Assembly (NCBI RefSeq): GCF_036226665.1
Contig: NZ_CP109007.1
Coordinates: forward strand, 7,936,001 to 8,000,000
Direction of reading: 5' to 3'
Origin: Streptomyces sp. NBC_00691
GTDB taxonomy: Bacteria > Actinomycetota > Actinomycetes > Streptomycetales > Streptomycetaceae
DNA: 64,000 nucleotides
Shown here: positions 53,697 to 62,931 of the stretch, piece by piece
Numbering within the stretch: the stretch's first letter is position 1
Layout: each line of letters starts with the position of its first letter
Notes under the pieces: generated by a model
Databases searched by the model: none
What the model saw: the letters and a program-made list of their open reading frames with translations, nothing else
Told to the model about the DNA's origin: nothing
Made by a program: the position numbers and the translations under genes

Positions 53697-54290
53697 TCAA
53701 GCTCCTTCGGATGTACGGGAAGAGGTCGCCGGGGGCGACGCGGAGGCCGCCACCGAGACCGTGAACGGCAGGTGCGCGGGACGGGCCGCGGCCACGACCG
53801 CGCGCAGCCGGTGCGGGTCCACGGCGGCCGGGTCGGCGACCCGGAGCACCACGCGCAGTCCGGCGACGGGCGCCCCCGGGAACGGCCCGAGGGGCGCGGA
53901 GGACCAGCTCGCGCCCCCGCTCTCGGTGATCTCGGGAGGCACGCCGAAGGCGAGCCGGACGGCCGCCGCGAGCCCCTGCCGGGTGCCGCGCACCCGGTGC
54001 AGTGCCACGGCGGAGGCGACCGCGTGGCGGCGCAGCGGAAGCGGCTCGTCGCCGCCCAGCTCCGCGCCGACCCAGGTCGCCAGGTAGTCCACGAAGTCGG
54101 CGGGGGCGAGCGCCGGCGAGAAGTACGCCTCCAGGGAGTCGAGGACGGTGAAGAGCGGAGCGAGGACGACGTCGAGACCGGACACGAACCGCTGCCCGAA
54201 GTCGTCCTCCGCGTACACGGCGGGCAGCGCCGCACCCAGCGGGTACGGGGTCGCGAGGCCCGGAACCGTACCCCGCGCGGACCCGCTCAC
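53697..54290 (-). CDS. cis12: CIS baseplate protein, phage tail protein I-like (Cis12/Afp12 class)
   Basis: 197 aa. LGAALPAVYAEDDFGQRFVSGLDVVLAPLFTVLDSLEAYFSPALAPADFVDYLATWVG is the start typical of the TIGR02242/gpI-like wedge proteins that pair with the gpJ-like baseplate protein. ALHRVRGTRQGLAAAVRLAFGV follows. It forms part of the baseplate wedge. Its ATG overlaps the gpJ-like stop by 4 bases (translational coupling). It is much shorter than Afp12, so it corresponds to the conserved gpI core only. Confidence 0.85.
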   Translation of the reverse strand: MSGSARGTVPGLATPYPLGAALPAVYAEDDFGQRFVSGLDVVLAPLFTVLDSLEAYFSPALAPADFVDYLATWVGAELGGDEPLPLRRHAVASAVALHRVRGTRQGLAAAVRLAFGVPPEITESGGASWSSAPLGPFPGAPVAGLRVVLRVADPAAVDPHRLRAVVAAARPAHLPFTVSVAASASPPATSSRTSEGA

Positions 54291-56275
54291 CGCGCCTCGA
54301 TCACACGGACGCGATGGTCGAACGGGAAGAGCAGCGCGGACGGCGCCAGCTCGATCCGGTCCGTCGTCTCACCCCTGCGGCCGGTCAGCGGATCGGCCGG
54401 ATGCAGCAGGACCTCGTCCACCAGCTCCACGCCCGGCACCCGCTGCAGCGCCGCGAACACCTCACCGGCGCGCAGTGGACGCCCGAACGGCCATCCCTCG
54501 CCGTGCGCCCCGCCCGTCAGCGGGTCCAGATACGCGTACAGCGCGTCCAGCGCCTCCGTCCGTACCCGCTCCGCCTCGGCCGCCCGGAAGGAGTGCAGCG
54601 TCGCCACCACCGTCACGCCCTGGTAGAACGGCGGCCCGACGGCCAGCCGCGTCCCCAGCGGGCGCCGCTCGTCGAGGAAGCCCGTCACCCGGGACAGCAG
54701 CTCCTCGCCCGGCACGAGCTGCTCGAACCGCAGCCGGCCGCCCCGGTCCGGAACGGCCTGCGGCACGACCAGGACCCGGACCGCGTTGTCGCCCGCCTCG
54801 GCGGAGTCCGCCGCCAGACAGGAGATCCGCGCCGCCTCGGGCGCCGCCCGGCGCGCCAGCTCCTCGTAGTCCCTCGCGGTGACCGCCCGTTCCTGTGCCC
54901 GGAGGCTGATCGGCGCGCGGGACTTGGCCTCCTCGACGGTCTCCCCGTCCACCCCGCCGCGCGCCGCCTCGCGGTTCTCCACACGCGCGATGTACGGGAT
55001 GGAGCTGCGCAGCACCGTGATCGTGGAGCGGGCCACGTTCCCCGCCCGGCCGCCCCCGGTGCCGTACCGGACCGCCCGGATCGCCGCCCCCTTCGGCGGT
55101 ACCGCCCCGAACTGCCGCAGAGTGCCGTCCGGCTGACGTACGCACGGACCGAAGGCGATCTCACCGGTCGTCGCGTCGAGGGTGACGTGCCGGTCACCGG
55201 GGCGCGAGGACGCGAAGTCGCGGACGACGGACCACTCCTGCCAGCCGGCCTCCGGGTCCTCCTCGTCGACGCCGCTGTCCGCCCGCTCGGCGACCTGGAG
55301 CAGCAGCGGAGGCCGGTCGACGACCGGCGCGTGCGCCAGCCGCAGCCGCTGCGCCGGTACGCCCTCGGACTCGCCGAGCCGCTCGTCCCGCACCGCCTCG
55401 GCGTGCGCCGCGCGGACCGTCCCGCCGATGGTGAACGCCTCCGCCGCCCGTACCGTCGGCGACTCGCTGTACGACGGCAGGCCCGCCGCGGGCTCCACGA
55501 CCCGGCAGCGCACCCAGCCCGCCTCGTGCCCCCCGAGGCGCGACACCGCGTGCCCGGACGGCATGTGCAGCACCACCTCACCCGGGCGGTTGAGCCCGCC
55601 CGTGCTGTCCTCGTCGACTTCGCACACGACCCAGCCCTCGGCCCCGGTCCACGCCTCCCACACCAGCGGCGGCCTGCGCGGATCCACACCGACACCGTCC
55701 ACCCGGCTGTCCAGGTCGAGGACGAGGACACAGTCGGGCACCGCCGCCGAGAGGCCGAGCAGCAGAAGATCACCGACGCGCGGCAGCGGAGAGAAGGCCG
55801 GCACGTCCTCGCCGCCGAGGAGATCCTGCGAGCGGTCCTCGGGAGCGCCCCCCGCCTCCTGGCGCAGGATGTGCGTCAACGAGCAGGGCACGACCGTCAG
55901 ATCGGCGGCCGTCGCGAAGACGACCGCCTCCTCCGTCTCCGTACGCCCGGTGGACACCTCCGTGCCCGTGGGCAGCACGACCGGCTCCGGCTGCGGCGCC
56001 GAGAGCCGGAAGGTGATGTCCGCGCGGGCGGCCGCGGGCGGGAACAGCGTCACCCCGAGCAGGTCGAGGAAGGCCAGATGGTTCTTCTCCGGGACCCGGT
56101 TGAGGCGGTAGACGAGCTGGTCCGCCATGTGCGCGACCGCCTCGACCAGGGTGACGCCCGGGTCCGAGACGTTGTGGTCGGTCCACTCGGGGCACGCCTG
56201 CTGGATGTAGCGCTTGGCGTCGTCGACGAACTGCTGGAAGCGGCGGTCGTCGAGATGGGGTGCGGGCAGGGCCAT
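54287..56275 (-). CDS. cis11: CIS baseplate wedge protein, gpJ-like (Cis11)
   Basis: 662 aa. It opens ALPAPHLDDRRFQQFVDDAKRYIQQACPEWTDHNVSDPGVTLVEAVAHMADQLVYRLNRVPEK, the standard N-terminus of the large baseplate J-like wedge proteins of eCIS. The C-terminal half has the gpJ core (GGVDGETVEEAKSRAPISLRAQERAVTARDYEELA) and ends DPLTGRRGETTDRIELAPSALLFPF. It assembles the wedge ring that triggers sheath contraction. It starts at ATG 56275, 10 bases after the gp25-like stop. Confidence 0.93.
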   Translation of the reverse strand: MALPAPHLDDRRFQQFVDDAKRYIQQACPEWTDHNVSDPGVTLVEAVAHMADQLVYRLNRVPEKNHLAFLDLLGVTLFPPAAARADITFRLSAPQPEPVVLPTGTEVSTGRTETEEAVVFATAADLTVVPCSLTHILRQEAGGAPEDRSQDLLGGEDVPAFSPLPRVGDLLLLGLSAAVPDCVLVLDLDSRVDGVGVDPRRPPLVWEAWTGAEGWVVCEVDEDSTGGLNRPGEVVLHMPSGHAVSRLGGHEAGWVRCRVVEPAAGLPSYSESPTVRAAEAFTIGGTVRAAHAEAVRDERLGESEGVPAQRLRLAHAPVVDRPPLLLQVAERADSGVDEEDPEAGWQEWSVVRDFASSRPGDRHVTLDATTGEIAFGPCVRQPDGTLRQFGAVPPKGAAIRAVRYGTGGGRAGNVARSTITVLRSSIPYIARVENREAARGGVDGETVEEAKSRAPISLRAQERAVTARDYEELARRAAPEAARISCLAADSAEAGDNAVRVLVVPQAVPDRGGRLRFEQLVPGEELLSRVTGFLDERRPLGTRLAVGPPFYQGVTVVATLHSFRAAEAERVRTEALDALYAYLDPLTGGAHGEGWPFGRPLRAGEVFAALQRVPGVELVDEVLLHPADPLTGRRGETTDRIELAPSALLFPFDHRVRVIEAR

Positions 56276-56285
56276 GGTGGCTCTT

Positions 56286-56684
56286 TCAGTCCTCGGAGGG
56301 GATGACGTAGAAGGGGAAGACGAGGTTGCGGGGGTTGTTGGCACCGCGCACCCGGTAGCGGACGTCGATGAAGAGGGTGGTCGGCTCCCCGGGCGCGGGA
56401 GTGACCGTGACGTCCTCCACGTCGATGCGCGGCTCCCAGCGGTCGAGCGCGGACACGACCTCGTACCGGACCCGGCCCATCGTCGAGTCGTTCACCGGAG
56501 CGAACACCAACTCATGCACGGCGCAGCCGAACTCGGGCCGCATGGGCCGCTCGCCCGGCGCGGTGGCGAGGACGAGCCGCATCGACTCCTCGATCTCCCG
56601 GTCGCGCCGGACGAGCGCGATGGACCCGCTCGGGCCGGTCCGCAGCGGGAAGGCCCAGCCCGCACCGACGAAGTGCTCACTCAA
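56286..56684 (-). CDS. cis9: CIS baseplate protein, gpW/gp25-like (Cis9)
   Basis: 132 aa. REIEESMRLVLATAPGERPMRPEFGCAVHELVFAPVND is the GPW_gp25 signature, including the conserved EPR-type strand; the acidic contact with the sheath is expected. It initiates sheath polymerisation at the baseplate. The start is an uncommon TTG (56684) with AGGAGG seven bases away; no ATG or GTG fits the frame better. It lies 49 bases after the spike gene. Confidence 0.92.
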   Translation of the reverse strand: MSEHFVGAGWAFPLRTGPSGSIALVRRDREIEESMRLVLATAPGERPMRPEFGCAVHELVFAPVNDSTMGRVRYEVVSALDRWEPRIDVEDVTVTPAPGEPTTLFIDVRYRVRGANNPRNLVFPFYVIPSED

Positions 56685-56733
56685 GGGAAGGTCCTCCTCT
56701 GGACGTCATGGGAACGGGCGGCGGGGCCGGTCA

Positions 56734-58548
56734 TCAGAACGGCAGGTTCGCCACGACGGGATTGGGCATCGGGACGGTCGAGGTGACGAAGGCCGGCGCG
56801 TTGACGACGGCCTGCGTCAGCGCCGAGACCTTGAACTTCGCCCCGGCCTTGATGTCCACCCCGAGCCCCGCGTCGAGCTTGATCCGCCCCTTGGCGGAGA
56901 GCGTCAGATCCATCCCCGACTCGACCGTGATCCCGCGCGCCCCCGAGATGGTCACGGTGCCGTCGCTGTCGATCGTCAGGGTGGTGCGTGCCTCGTTCAG
57001 CTCGACGCTCAGTCCGCCCTTCGCGGTACGCAGCCGGATGCCGTGCGAGGCCCGCGTCCGGCCGCCCTCCTCGCGCAGCTCCACCGTGTGACCGGTACGG
57101 GACGTCAGGGCGCGCCACTGGACGCGCCCGCTGGTCGGATCCACGGGCGCCACCCGGTCGGTCGCCGGAGTGTGCTTGTCGACGCCGTTGTACAACCCCG
57201 CCAGCACATAGGGGTGTTCGAGGGATCCCCGGTCGAAGGCACACAGCACCTCGTCGTCCACCTCGGGGAGCATCAGGCCGCCGCCCCCGCGTCCGCCGAG
57301 CTGCGCGACCCGGCACCAGCCGCTCTCGTACGTCGCCGACAGCCACGGGAACCGCAGTCTGACCCGGCCGAGGGAGAGCGGGTCCTTGGTGTTCGTGACC
57401 AGCGCGACCGCGACACCGGGCATGGGCGGCGCCGCCTCCCCGCCGCCGGAAGCCGTCCCGTACAGCGAACGGAACTGCCGGCCGGACACCGTCAGCCACG
57501 TGGCGAACTGCCTCCCGGACGCGAAGACATGACGGACCCCCGTCGCGGTGTACCGCCCCTCGAAGGGGAAACCCGCCCCCTTCACGGCCACCGGCTGCCC
57601 CGGCTTCAGCGCCGGATTGCCGGTGACGGCGACCTCCAGCTCCGCGAACGAGCCGGTGACGTCGTCCGCGAGCGCCGTCGCCGCCTGCGTCACCTCCGAC
57701 TGTGTGGTGAACGGCGTGTCCGTCGCGGCGAGTTCGGCCGGACCGAACGGCGCGGACAGCTGCGCCGGAGTGATGTCCGAGACGATCTCCTTGCTCGCGA
57801 CGGCGGGCGTCGGCGAGGACAGGGCCTGCTTGGTACGGGGGTCCCAGCCCCGCACGTCGACCTTCCCGACCTGCCCCGCGGCCGTCACGGACACCCGGCT
57901 CTGCAGCGTGTTGCTCCCGAAGTCCAGGACGTACGGACTGGCCGCCGCGGGCGTCGTGTCGGCGGGCGCCGAGGACGCCGGGGGCAGCGCCGCGAACACC
58001 AGCCGGCCCGCCGGGTCGAGCGACAGCCGGACGTCGTTCTCGCGCGCGAGCCGGGAGAGGAAGTCCCAGTCGGTGATGTTGGGCTGGGTGGCCAGCTCGT
58101 ACACCGTCGGCGTCGCGTCGACCTTGCCGAGCGGGATCCGGTTGAGCCCGGCGAGCTTCCGGACGATGTCGGAGGCCGTCATGTTCGGATACCCCTCGAC
58201 GCGCCGACTGCGCAGCAGCCGGTGGCCGGGGTCGTAACCGCGCACGATCAGGTACCTGCCGTGCCCGGGAGCCGCGTCCACCTCGACGGCCGTCACCTCG
58301 CCGGTGAGCATGGGCTCCCCGAGCCTGCCGTCGGTGAACGGGGACAGCACCGCCATCGCGCCGACCTTGAGGAACGGGAACTTCGTGGTGAGGGTGCCGT
58401 CCTTGTCGCTGAACGTCAGCTGGAACGCGGACGGCACGTTGACGCTCGCGTCCACCCAGCCCTCGGTGAGGCGGACCGCGAGCGGGTCCGGCAACGGCGT
58501 GCCGTCGAGCTGCACGTGGAGGACGGTGGTGAAGGTCTTCTCGCTCAT
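56734..58548 (-). CDS. cis8: CIS spike protein, VgrG-like (Cis8)
   Basis: 604 aa. The gp27-like hub covers about residues 1-370 (RGYDPGHRLLRSRRVEGYPNMTASDIVRKL, DWDFLSRLARENDVRLSLDPAG). A gp5-like OB fold covers about 375-460 (LGRVRLRFPWLS, WCRVAQLGGRGGGGLMLPEVDDEVLCAF). A short beta-helix blade covers about 490-604, with repeated strands such as LTIDSDGTVTISGARGITVESGMDLTLSAKGRIKLD. It forms the trimeric puncturing spike on the inner tube. Its ATG overlaps the LysM-gene stop by 4 bases. Confidence 0.94.
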   Translation of the reverse strand: MSEKTFTTVLHVQLDGTPLPDPLAVRLTEGWVDASVNVPSAFQLTFSDKDGTLTTKFPFLKVGAMAVLSPFTDGRLGEPMLTGEVTAVEVDAAPGHGRYLIVRGYDPGHRLLRSRRVEGYPNMTASDIVRKLAGLNRIPLGKVDATPTVYELATQPNITDWDFLSRLARENDVRLSLDPAGRLVFAALPPASSAPADTTPAAASPYVLDFGSNTLQSRVSVTAAGQVGKVDVRGWDPRTKQALSSPTPAVASKEIVSDITPAQLSAPFGPAELAATDTPFTTQSEVTQAATALADDVTGSFAELEVAVTGNPALKPGQPVAVKGAGFPFEGRYTATGVRHVFASGRQFATWLTVSGRQFRSLYGTASGGGEAAPPMPGVAVALVTNTKDPLSLGRVRLRFPWLSATYESGWCRVAQLGGRGGGGLMLPEVDDEVLCAFDRGSLEHPYVLAGLYNGVDKHTPATDRVAPVDPTSGRVQWRALTSRTGHTVELREEGGRTRASHGIRLRTAKGGLSVELNEARTTLTIDSDGTVTISGARGITVESGMDLTLSAKGRIKLDAGLGVDIKAGAKFKVSALTQAVVNAPAFVTSTVPMPNPVVANLPF

Positions 58549-59285
58549 GAGGCGCCCTCGGTCTCCGGCGTTTCGGTGGTGGACGGGAGCAGCAGTTCGG
58601 TGCCGGGACGCAGCCGCATCGGGTCGTCGATGCGGTTCGCCTCCGCGATGACCCGCCAGCGGGTCGCGTCGCCGTACTCGCGCCAGGCGAGCGAGGCGAG
58701 GGAGTCACCGGCGACCGTGCGGTGGACCCGGCGGGCCGAGAGCGCGCCGGACGTCGGGTTCTGCTTCTTGGTCGCGCTGGAGATCTCGGTGAGGGACAGC
58801 GAGCACGTCGCGCGAATGGGGATCCCGCTGGGGCTGAAGAGGGTGTACGTCGCCGACACGGAGGTCACGTACGCGACGAACCGCACCGTCGAGAACGACC
58901 CCCAGGAGAACTGCACCCAGGGCGGCGACGGCGCTTTCGCGGCGATGCTCTGCTGGGTCACCTCGCAACAGGAGAGCAGCAGTTCCACCTGCTGCTGCAC
59001 GTCGTTCGACGAAGGATCGCCCGAGCGGTCCAGGAAGACCTCCAGCTGGAGCTGGGCCGGCTCGCTCCCGGTGAACTTGGGCGGCGCGCCCCGGTCGTAC
59101 GCCACGGCCTGCTCGGTGAACCAGTGCGCGGAGCGGCTCAGTTGGAGCTGGTCGGGGTTGAACTCGAACTTCACCTCGCCCAGCCTGCCGCCGTACGAGC
59201 TCGACAGATCGGTCGGCGGCTGGTGGATGGCGAGCGAGGCCCGCGAGAGACCGCTGGCCGTCAACCCGCCGAAGGACGGGGCCAT
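58545..59285 (-). CDS. cis7: CIS tube-baseplate connector with LysM domain (Cis7)
   Basis: 246 aa. The N-terminal ~165 residues (VKFEFNPDQLQLSRSAHWFTEQ, FTGSEPAQLQLEVFLDRSGD) are a gp53/Afp7-type tube-initiator fold. A C-terminal LysM (HRTVAGDSLASLAWREYGDATRWRVIAEAN, ending LRPGTELLLP) follows, as in Afp7/Cis7. It links the inner tube to the spike hub. It starts one base after the tube-protein stop (TGAGATG) and is coupled to the spike gene. Confidence 0.93.
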   Translation of the reverse strand: MAPSFGGLTASGLSRASLAIHQPPTDLSSSYGGRLGEVKFEFNPDQLQLSRSAHWFTEQAVAYDRGAPPKFTGSEPAQLQLEVFLDRSGDPSSNDVQQQVELLLSCCEVTQQSIAAKAPSPPWVQFSWGSFSTVRFVAYVTSVSATYTLFSPSGIPIRATCSLSLTEISSATKKQNPTSGALSARRVHRTVAGDSLASLAWREYGDATRWRVIAEANRIDDPMRLRPGTELLLPSTTETPETEGAS

Positions 59286-59286
59286 C

Positions 59287-59724
59287 TCAGGCGCCTCCCG
59301 CGTCGGTGAACCCGTGATGCGCGATCTCCAGGGTCTCCGTCGCCACGGCCGGACTGGCCGGGTCGAGGGTCGGCCCCGTCCAGCGCACCGGCAGCACCTC
59401 GACCAGGCCCCACTGCGCCACGATCGACCCGTCGGCCCGCAGGGCCGCGATCTGCGCGGTCGGACGGGTGATCCCCGTGGCGAGCGACGAGATCCAGGCG
59501 GCCACGTTGGCGGTCTCGGGGGTGAGGGGGCGGGTGAGCCGGATGGTGGAGAAGGTGACACGGGTGGGCAACTGCCAGACGAAACCGTTGTTGCCGCCCT
59601 CCCGGCGCTGTTCCACCTCGACCTCGGAGGAGAGGCCGTCACAGCTGTTGAACACGCCGAGGTCCTCGCCGTCGATGGTGAGCTTGAAGAAGACGGTGGA
59701 TGCGGGGTCCGGCTGCTGGGGCAT
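59287..59724 (-). CDS. Second CIS inner-tube-type protein (T4 gp19-like, Afp5-like)
   Basis: 145 aa. The gp19 fold is recognisable by FFKLTIDGEDLGVFNSCDGLSSEVEVEQRREGGNNGFVWQLP and by the C-terminal PTLDPASPAVATETLEIAHHGF. In eCIS clusters this position, before the LysM gene, holds the tube-initiator (Afp5-like) copy that caps the spike hub, while the main tube is encoded at 63347-63790. It lies 57 bases after the Pro/Ala-rich gene. Confidence 0.92.
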   Translation of the reverse strand: MPQQPDPASTVFFKLTIDGEDLGVFNSCDGLSSEVEVEQRREGGNNGFVWQLPTRVTFSTIRLTRPLTPETANVAAWISSLATGITRPTAQIAALRADGSIVAQWGLVEVLPVRWTGPTLDPASPAVATETLEIAHHGFTDAGGA

Positions 59725-59781
59725 GGGTGCGGGTCTCTCGGATCGGCGCGGTCAGTGGGTGGGGTGAGGAGGCGGCTGCGG

Positions 59782-62739
59782 TCAGCGGCCGTGGTCGCGG
59801 AGACGGCCCACGCGCTCGCGGTCGGCACGGAGCTCGGCACGGAGGAGCCGTGACAGAGGGGTCACCAGACGGCGGGCCAACTCGTCCAGCTGGGTGGGCG
59901 ATTCAGCCTCGGGTGGATCCGCTGCGGCGGTGCGCTGCACGGAGGGAGCGGTCCGGGTCGGGGCGCTCCGGGTGACCGTGGTGGCGGCCCGCGGCGCGTG
60001 CGGGGCGGGAGCCGGGGCCGGGGCGGCCGAGGAGCGCTGGAGCGGGGTGGGGGTGACCACGGGGACGGTCGGCGCGGGCGTGGGCGCCGTCGCCGGGATC
60101 GCCCCGGCGACGGCCTGACGCTGGACCACCGGCCGGGCGACGGGCCGCGCGGCGGACGGCCGGGAGAGGGGGACGACGGGTCGGGGGGAGCCCTGGGGTG
60201 CGACCGTGCCGCCGGGGGAGAGGGCGGCCTGGGCGCGCTGAACGGTCGGGGCGGCGGCGGTCGGCGTGGCGAGGGGAACGACGGGGGTGGCCGCGGGCTG
60301 GTTGCCGGGTGCGGTGCGAAGAGCCGGGGTGCTGGTCGGGGCACTCGCGGGGTTCGGCAGGCTCGGGGCGAGCGGACGGGCGGTGGCGAGCGGACGGACG
60401 GCACGCCGCTGCACCGGGGGCGCGGTGGCGCGGGGGATGTCGGTCACGGTGACGACGGGCGGCCGCGCGGGATCCGGGCCGGTCGGCGGGGCGGTCACGG
60501 GAGTGCGCGGGCCGGTGGGCACCGCGGAGGCGGGGGAGTCGGCGGGGGACGGAAGGCGCGGTGCGGCCGTGGCGCGCTGGACCGGGGGAGGAGCCGACGG
60601 GGCCGGGGCGGTGTGAGGGAGTGCGGGGCCCGACGGGGCCGTCGGAGCGGCCGGCGCCTGGTGCCGGTGCGGGGTCGCTCGCTGCGCGGGGGCCTGCGGC
60701 GCGGGCGCGGACTCGGCCGAGGTCGGGACGGGGGCGGTCGCCGAGGTGGGCTCCTGCGGTCCGGCCGGGCGGACGGGCCCGACGGGCCCCGGGCTGGACG
60801 TCGACGGAGGCGTGGAGGCGCGGGGAATCGGTGCGCCGATCGGAGACCGACGCGGCGCGGGGCGCGGACGTGACACCGGAGTGTCGGCGGCGGCGCGCTG
60901 GACGGGGGCGCCGAGTCCGGGTCGTGTCGGGGTGGCCGACGGGGTTGCCGGTGTCGCGGGAGAGGCCGCGGGCGTCCGTGAGGCCAGGGGTGCCGGAGTG
61001 GCCGGGCTCGCCGGAGACGCCGACGTGGTGGGACGTACGGGCGCGGTCTGGACGCTGGGCACACCGGCGTCCGGGCTCGCCGGGGACGCCGACGCGGGGG
61101 GACGTACCGGAGCGGTCGACGGCCCGGGCGAGGTGACGGGCGAGATGAGGGGCGCGCCGACGGGTGCGGGAGTCGACGGGCGCGAGGGGGAGGGGGAGCC
61201 GGGTGCGGGTGCCGCGCCCGTCGGGGGGCCGGCCGTGACGGGCGGCGTGGCCGCGGGGGCCGACGGAGTCACGGGAGGGCTCGTGGAAGAGGCGGACCTG
61301 GTGACCGCGCGGGCCACCGGAGTCGCAGGGTTCGCGGCAATCTCCGGGGCCGAGGGGGCCGAGGGAGCAGACGGGGCCGAGGGAGCAGACGGGACCGACG
61401 GAGCCGACGGGGCCGTGGACGCGGCGCGGGCGGCGCTTCGGGCCACCGGAGTGGCCGGAGTCGTGGGGCCCGCCGACGGAGTGGGGGCGCTCTTGGCTTC
61501 CCGCGCCACGGGCCCGGCGGGCGCGACGGGCCCGGTCGTCCGCGCCGGAGCCGTAGGACCGGCGGGCGCCGATGCCGGCGCCTGACGCGTCGCGGGGCCC
61601 GCCTGCGGCGGCGGCCCGGCCGGTGCCGCAGGTGCCGTCGAGGCCGACGGAGCCACCGGTGGCGGCGACGCCGTCGTGTTCCAGTCGGCGCCCGGTGCGC
61701 GCCGCGAGCGGCGCACGGGAGGACGGCGCTGCACCGGAGTGCCGGATGTGAGGCCGGGAGTCCCGGGCCCGCCGGGGGAAGCGAGACCCGGGACGTTCTG
61801 GGGCCGACCGGAAGCCGAGGGCTCCGGTGCGGCGGTGTCGGGCGCGTCCGTGGGACGCGCCCCGTTCTCCGGTGTGCGGGCAGGGGCCGCTGCCCGCTGG
61901 ACCGGCGCCGTGCCGGGCGCGGCCGTGTCCACGGCATGCGCGACACCGGCGGGAGCCAGTCGCCGTGGCGGCTGTGCGGGGCGTGCGGAGACCAGCGGCG
62001 AGCGCCGGACGGCCGCGGGCCGCATCGGCCTCGGCCGCGCGGAAGACGCGGTCGGCCGCGCGCCCCCGGCCGCATCGCCCTGAGGCGCGGCCGCCGGGGC
62101 GACCCGGTCCTCACCGGGGGTCACGGCGGCACGCTGGACGGCGGGAGGCGCCGAGCGCGGCGCAGCCGACGCCCCCGTGCCCGAGGGCTGTCCGGCCTTC
62201 CCCGCCTCGCGCGCCGTGCCGCCGCCCCGTACCGGAGCGGCCGCGGTCTCCTTCGGTACGGGCCGAGGCACCGGAGCGGGTCGGCCGAACGGCGTCGCGG
62301 GCACACGCTGGACGGCCGGAGCCCCGTCCTGGCCCGCACCGGCCGCACCCTCGGCACCCGCCGGGCCTGCCGCGCCCGCGACCGGCAGCCGCAGCCCCGG
62401 CAGCTCCGCCGCCCCGGAGCGTTCCGCCGACTCCCGCTCCCGGGGCAGGGACACGGCCCGCACGGCGTCGAGCATGACGCCGCCCGGTGCGTCAGGCACG
62501 GCCCCGTGACCCAGGTCGCTCTGGAAGGAGGGGTTCCAGTGGGTCGCGAGCGACGTGGAGAAGCCGTACTCCGCGACGGTCCGAGGACCCGCGGCCAGGA
62601 CCCGCTGCACGGGCGGCAACGCCCGCCAGGCGTCCCCGGACGCCACCGCCGGTGCGGCGGACGCCGTGCTCTCCTCGGGTACACCGGACTCCGTGCCCGG
62701 CGCGTTCCGCGTCCTGGCCGTCCGCCACTTCTCGAACAT
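59782..62739 (-). CDS. Large Pro/Ala-rich CIS-cluster protein with repeated VQR motifs; function unknown
   Basis: 985 aa from ATG 62739, with GGAGGGG about 8 bases upstream; a TTG 18 bases earlier is possible. A short globular-looking start (MFEKWRTARTRNAPG, and AEYGFSTSLATHWNPSFQSDL at about 57-77) is followed by ~850 residues of Pro/Ala/Thr/Ser disorder. It ends in an acidic/basic helix (SPTQLDELARRLVTPLSRLLRAELRADRERVGRLRDHGR). The tripeptide VQR occurs 11 times (V at about 44, 143, 201, 280, 336, 613, 720, 776, 833, 872, 934), with LQR and AQR variants at about 900 and 685, nearly always after Pro. No signal peptide or transmembrane helix is evident. It lies between the DUF6760-like gene and the second tube gene, an eCIS position of no fixed function. 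Confidence 0.8.
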   Translation of the reverse strand: MFEKWRTARTRNAPGTESGVPEESTASAAPAVASGDAWRALPPVQRVLAAGPRTVAEYGFSTSLATHWNPSFQSDLGHGAVPDAPGGVMLDAVRAVSLPRERESAERSGAAELPGLRLPVAGAAGPAGAEGAAGAGQDGAPAVQRVPATPFGRPAPVPRPVPKETAAAPVRGGGTAREAGKAGQPSGTGASAAPRSAPPAVQRAAVTPGEDRVAPAAAPQGDAAGGARPTASSARPRPMRPAAVRRSPLVSARPAQPPRRLAPAGVAHAVDTAAPGTAPVQRAAAPARTPENGARPTDAPDTAAPEPSASGRPQNVPGLASPGGPGTPGLTSGTPVQRRPPVRRSRRAPGADWNTTASPPPVAPSASTAPAAPAGPPPQAGPATRQAPASAPAGPTAPARTTGPVAPAGPVAREAKSAPTPSAGPTTPATPVARSAARAASTAPSAPSVPSAPSAPSAPSAPSAPEIAANPATPVARAVTRSASSTSPPVTPSAPAATPPVTAGPPTGAAPAPGSPSPSRPSTPAPVGAPLISPVTSPGPSTAPVRPPASASPASPDAGVPSVQTAPVRPTTSASPASPATPAPLASRTPAASPATPATPSATPTRPGLGAPVQRAAADTPVSRPRPAPRRSPIGAPIPRASTPPSTSSPGPVGPVRPAGPQEPTSATAPVPTSAESAPAPQAPAQRATPHRHQAPAAPTAPSGPALPHTAPAPSAPPPVQRATAAPRLPSPADSPASAVPTGPRTPVTAPPTGPDPARPPVVTVTDIPRATAPPVQRRAVRPLATARPLAPSLPNPASAPTSTPALRTAPGNQPAATPVVPLATPTAAAPTVQRAQAALSPGGTVAPQGSPRPVVPLSRPSAARPVARPVVQRQAVAGAIPATAPTPAPTVPVVTPTPLQRSSAAPAPAPAPHAPRAATTVTRSAPTRTAPSVQRTAAADPPEAESPTQLDELARRLVTPLSRLLRAELRADRERVGRLRDHGR

Positions 62740-62778
62740 CCCCACAGTCCCCTCCAACCTCCCTTCCCTGTCCTGCCG

Positions 62779-62931
62779 TTACGCCTGCGACCGCTCCACC
62801 AGCGACGCCACCTGGGCCACGTACCCCCGCCGGTCCGCGTGTTCCAGATCGAGGATGTCGTCCATGCCCCAGTGGAAGTGGAAGGCGAGGTACGCGGTCT
62901 CCTCCTCGATCCGGTCGGCCGCGTACGTCAC
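62779..62931 (-). CDS. Small DUF6760-like CIS protein
   Basis: 50 aa from GTG 62931. The sequence AADRIEEETAYLAFHFHWGMDDILDLEHADRRGYVAQ matches the small eCIS family DUF6760 (aromatic 'H-W' helix, then 'DDLLxLxHxxRxxYV'). The GTG overlaps the upstream stop (GTGA), so translation is coupled. Family members sit between the first and second tube genes in eCIS loci and may assist tube assembly. A longer frame begins upstream, but the GTG gives the conserved start. Confidence 0.8.
   Translation of the reverse strand: MTYAADRIEEETAYLAFHFHWGMDDILDLEHADRRGYVAQVASLVERSQA

Noticed and set aside
50446..59853. Long plus-strand frames (about 1213 and 1161 codons) across the CIS genes
   Set aside because: They are antisense shadows of clearly recognisable CIS proteins, with low-complexity Arg/Pro/Ala content.
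61321..61420. Repeated Ser-Ala-Pro units in the Pro/Ala-rich protein, considered as a minisatellite or CRISPR-like array
   Set aside because: It is only five imperfect in-frame codon triplets inside a low-complexity coding region, with no spacers.
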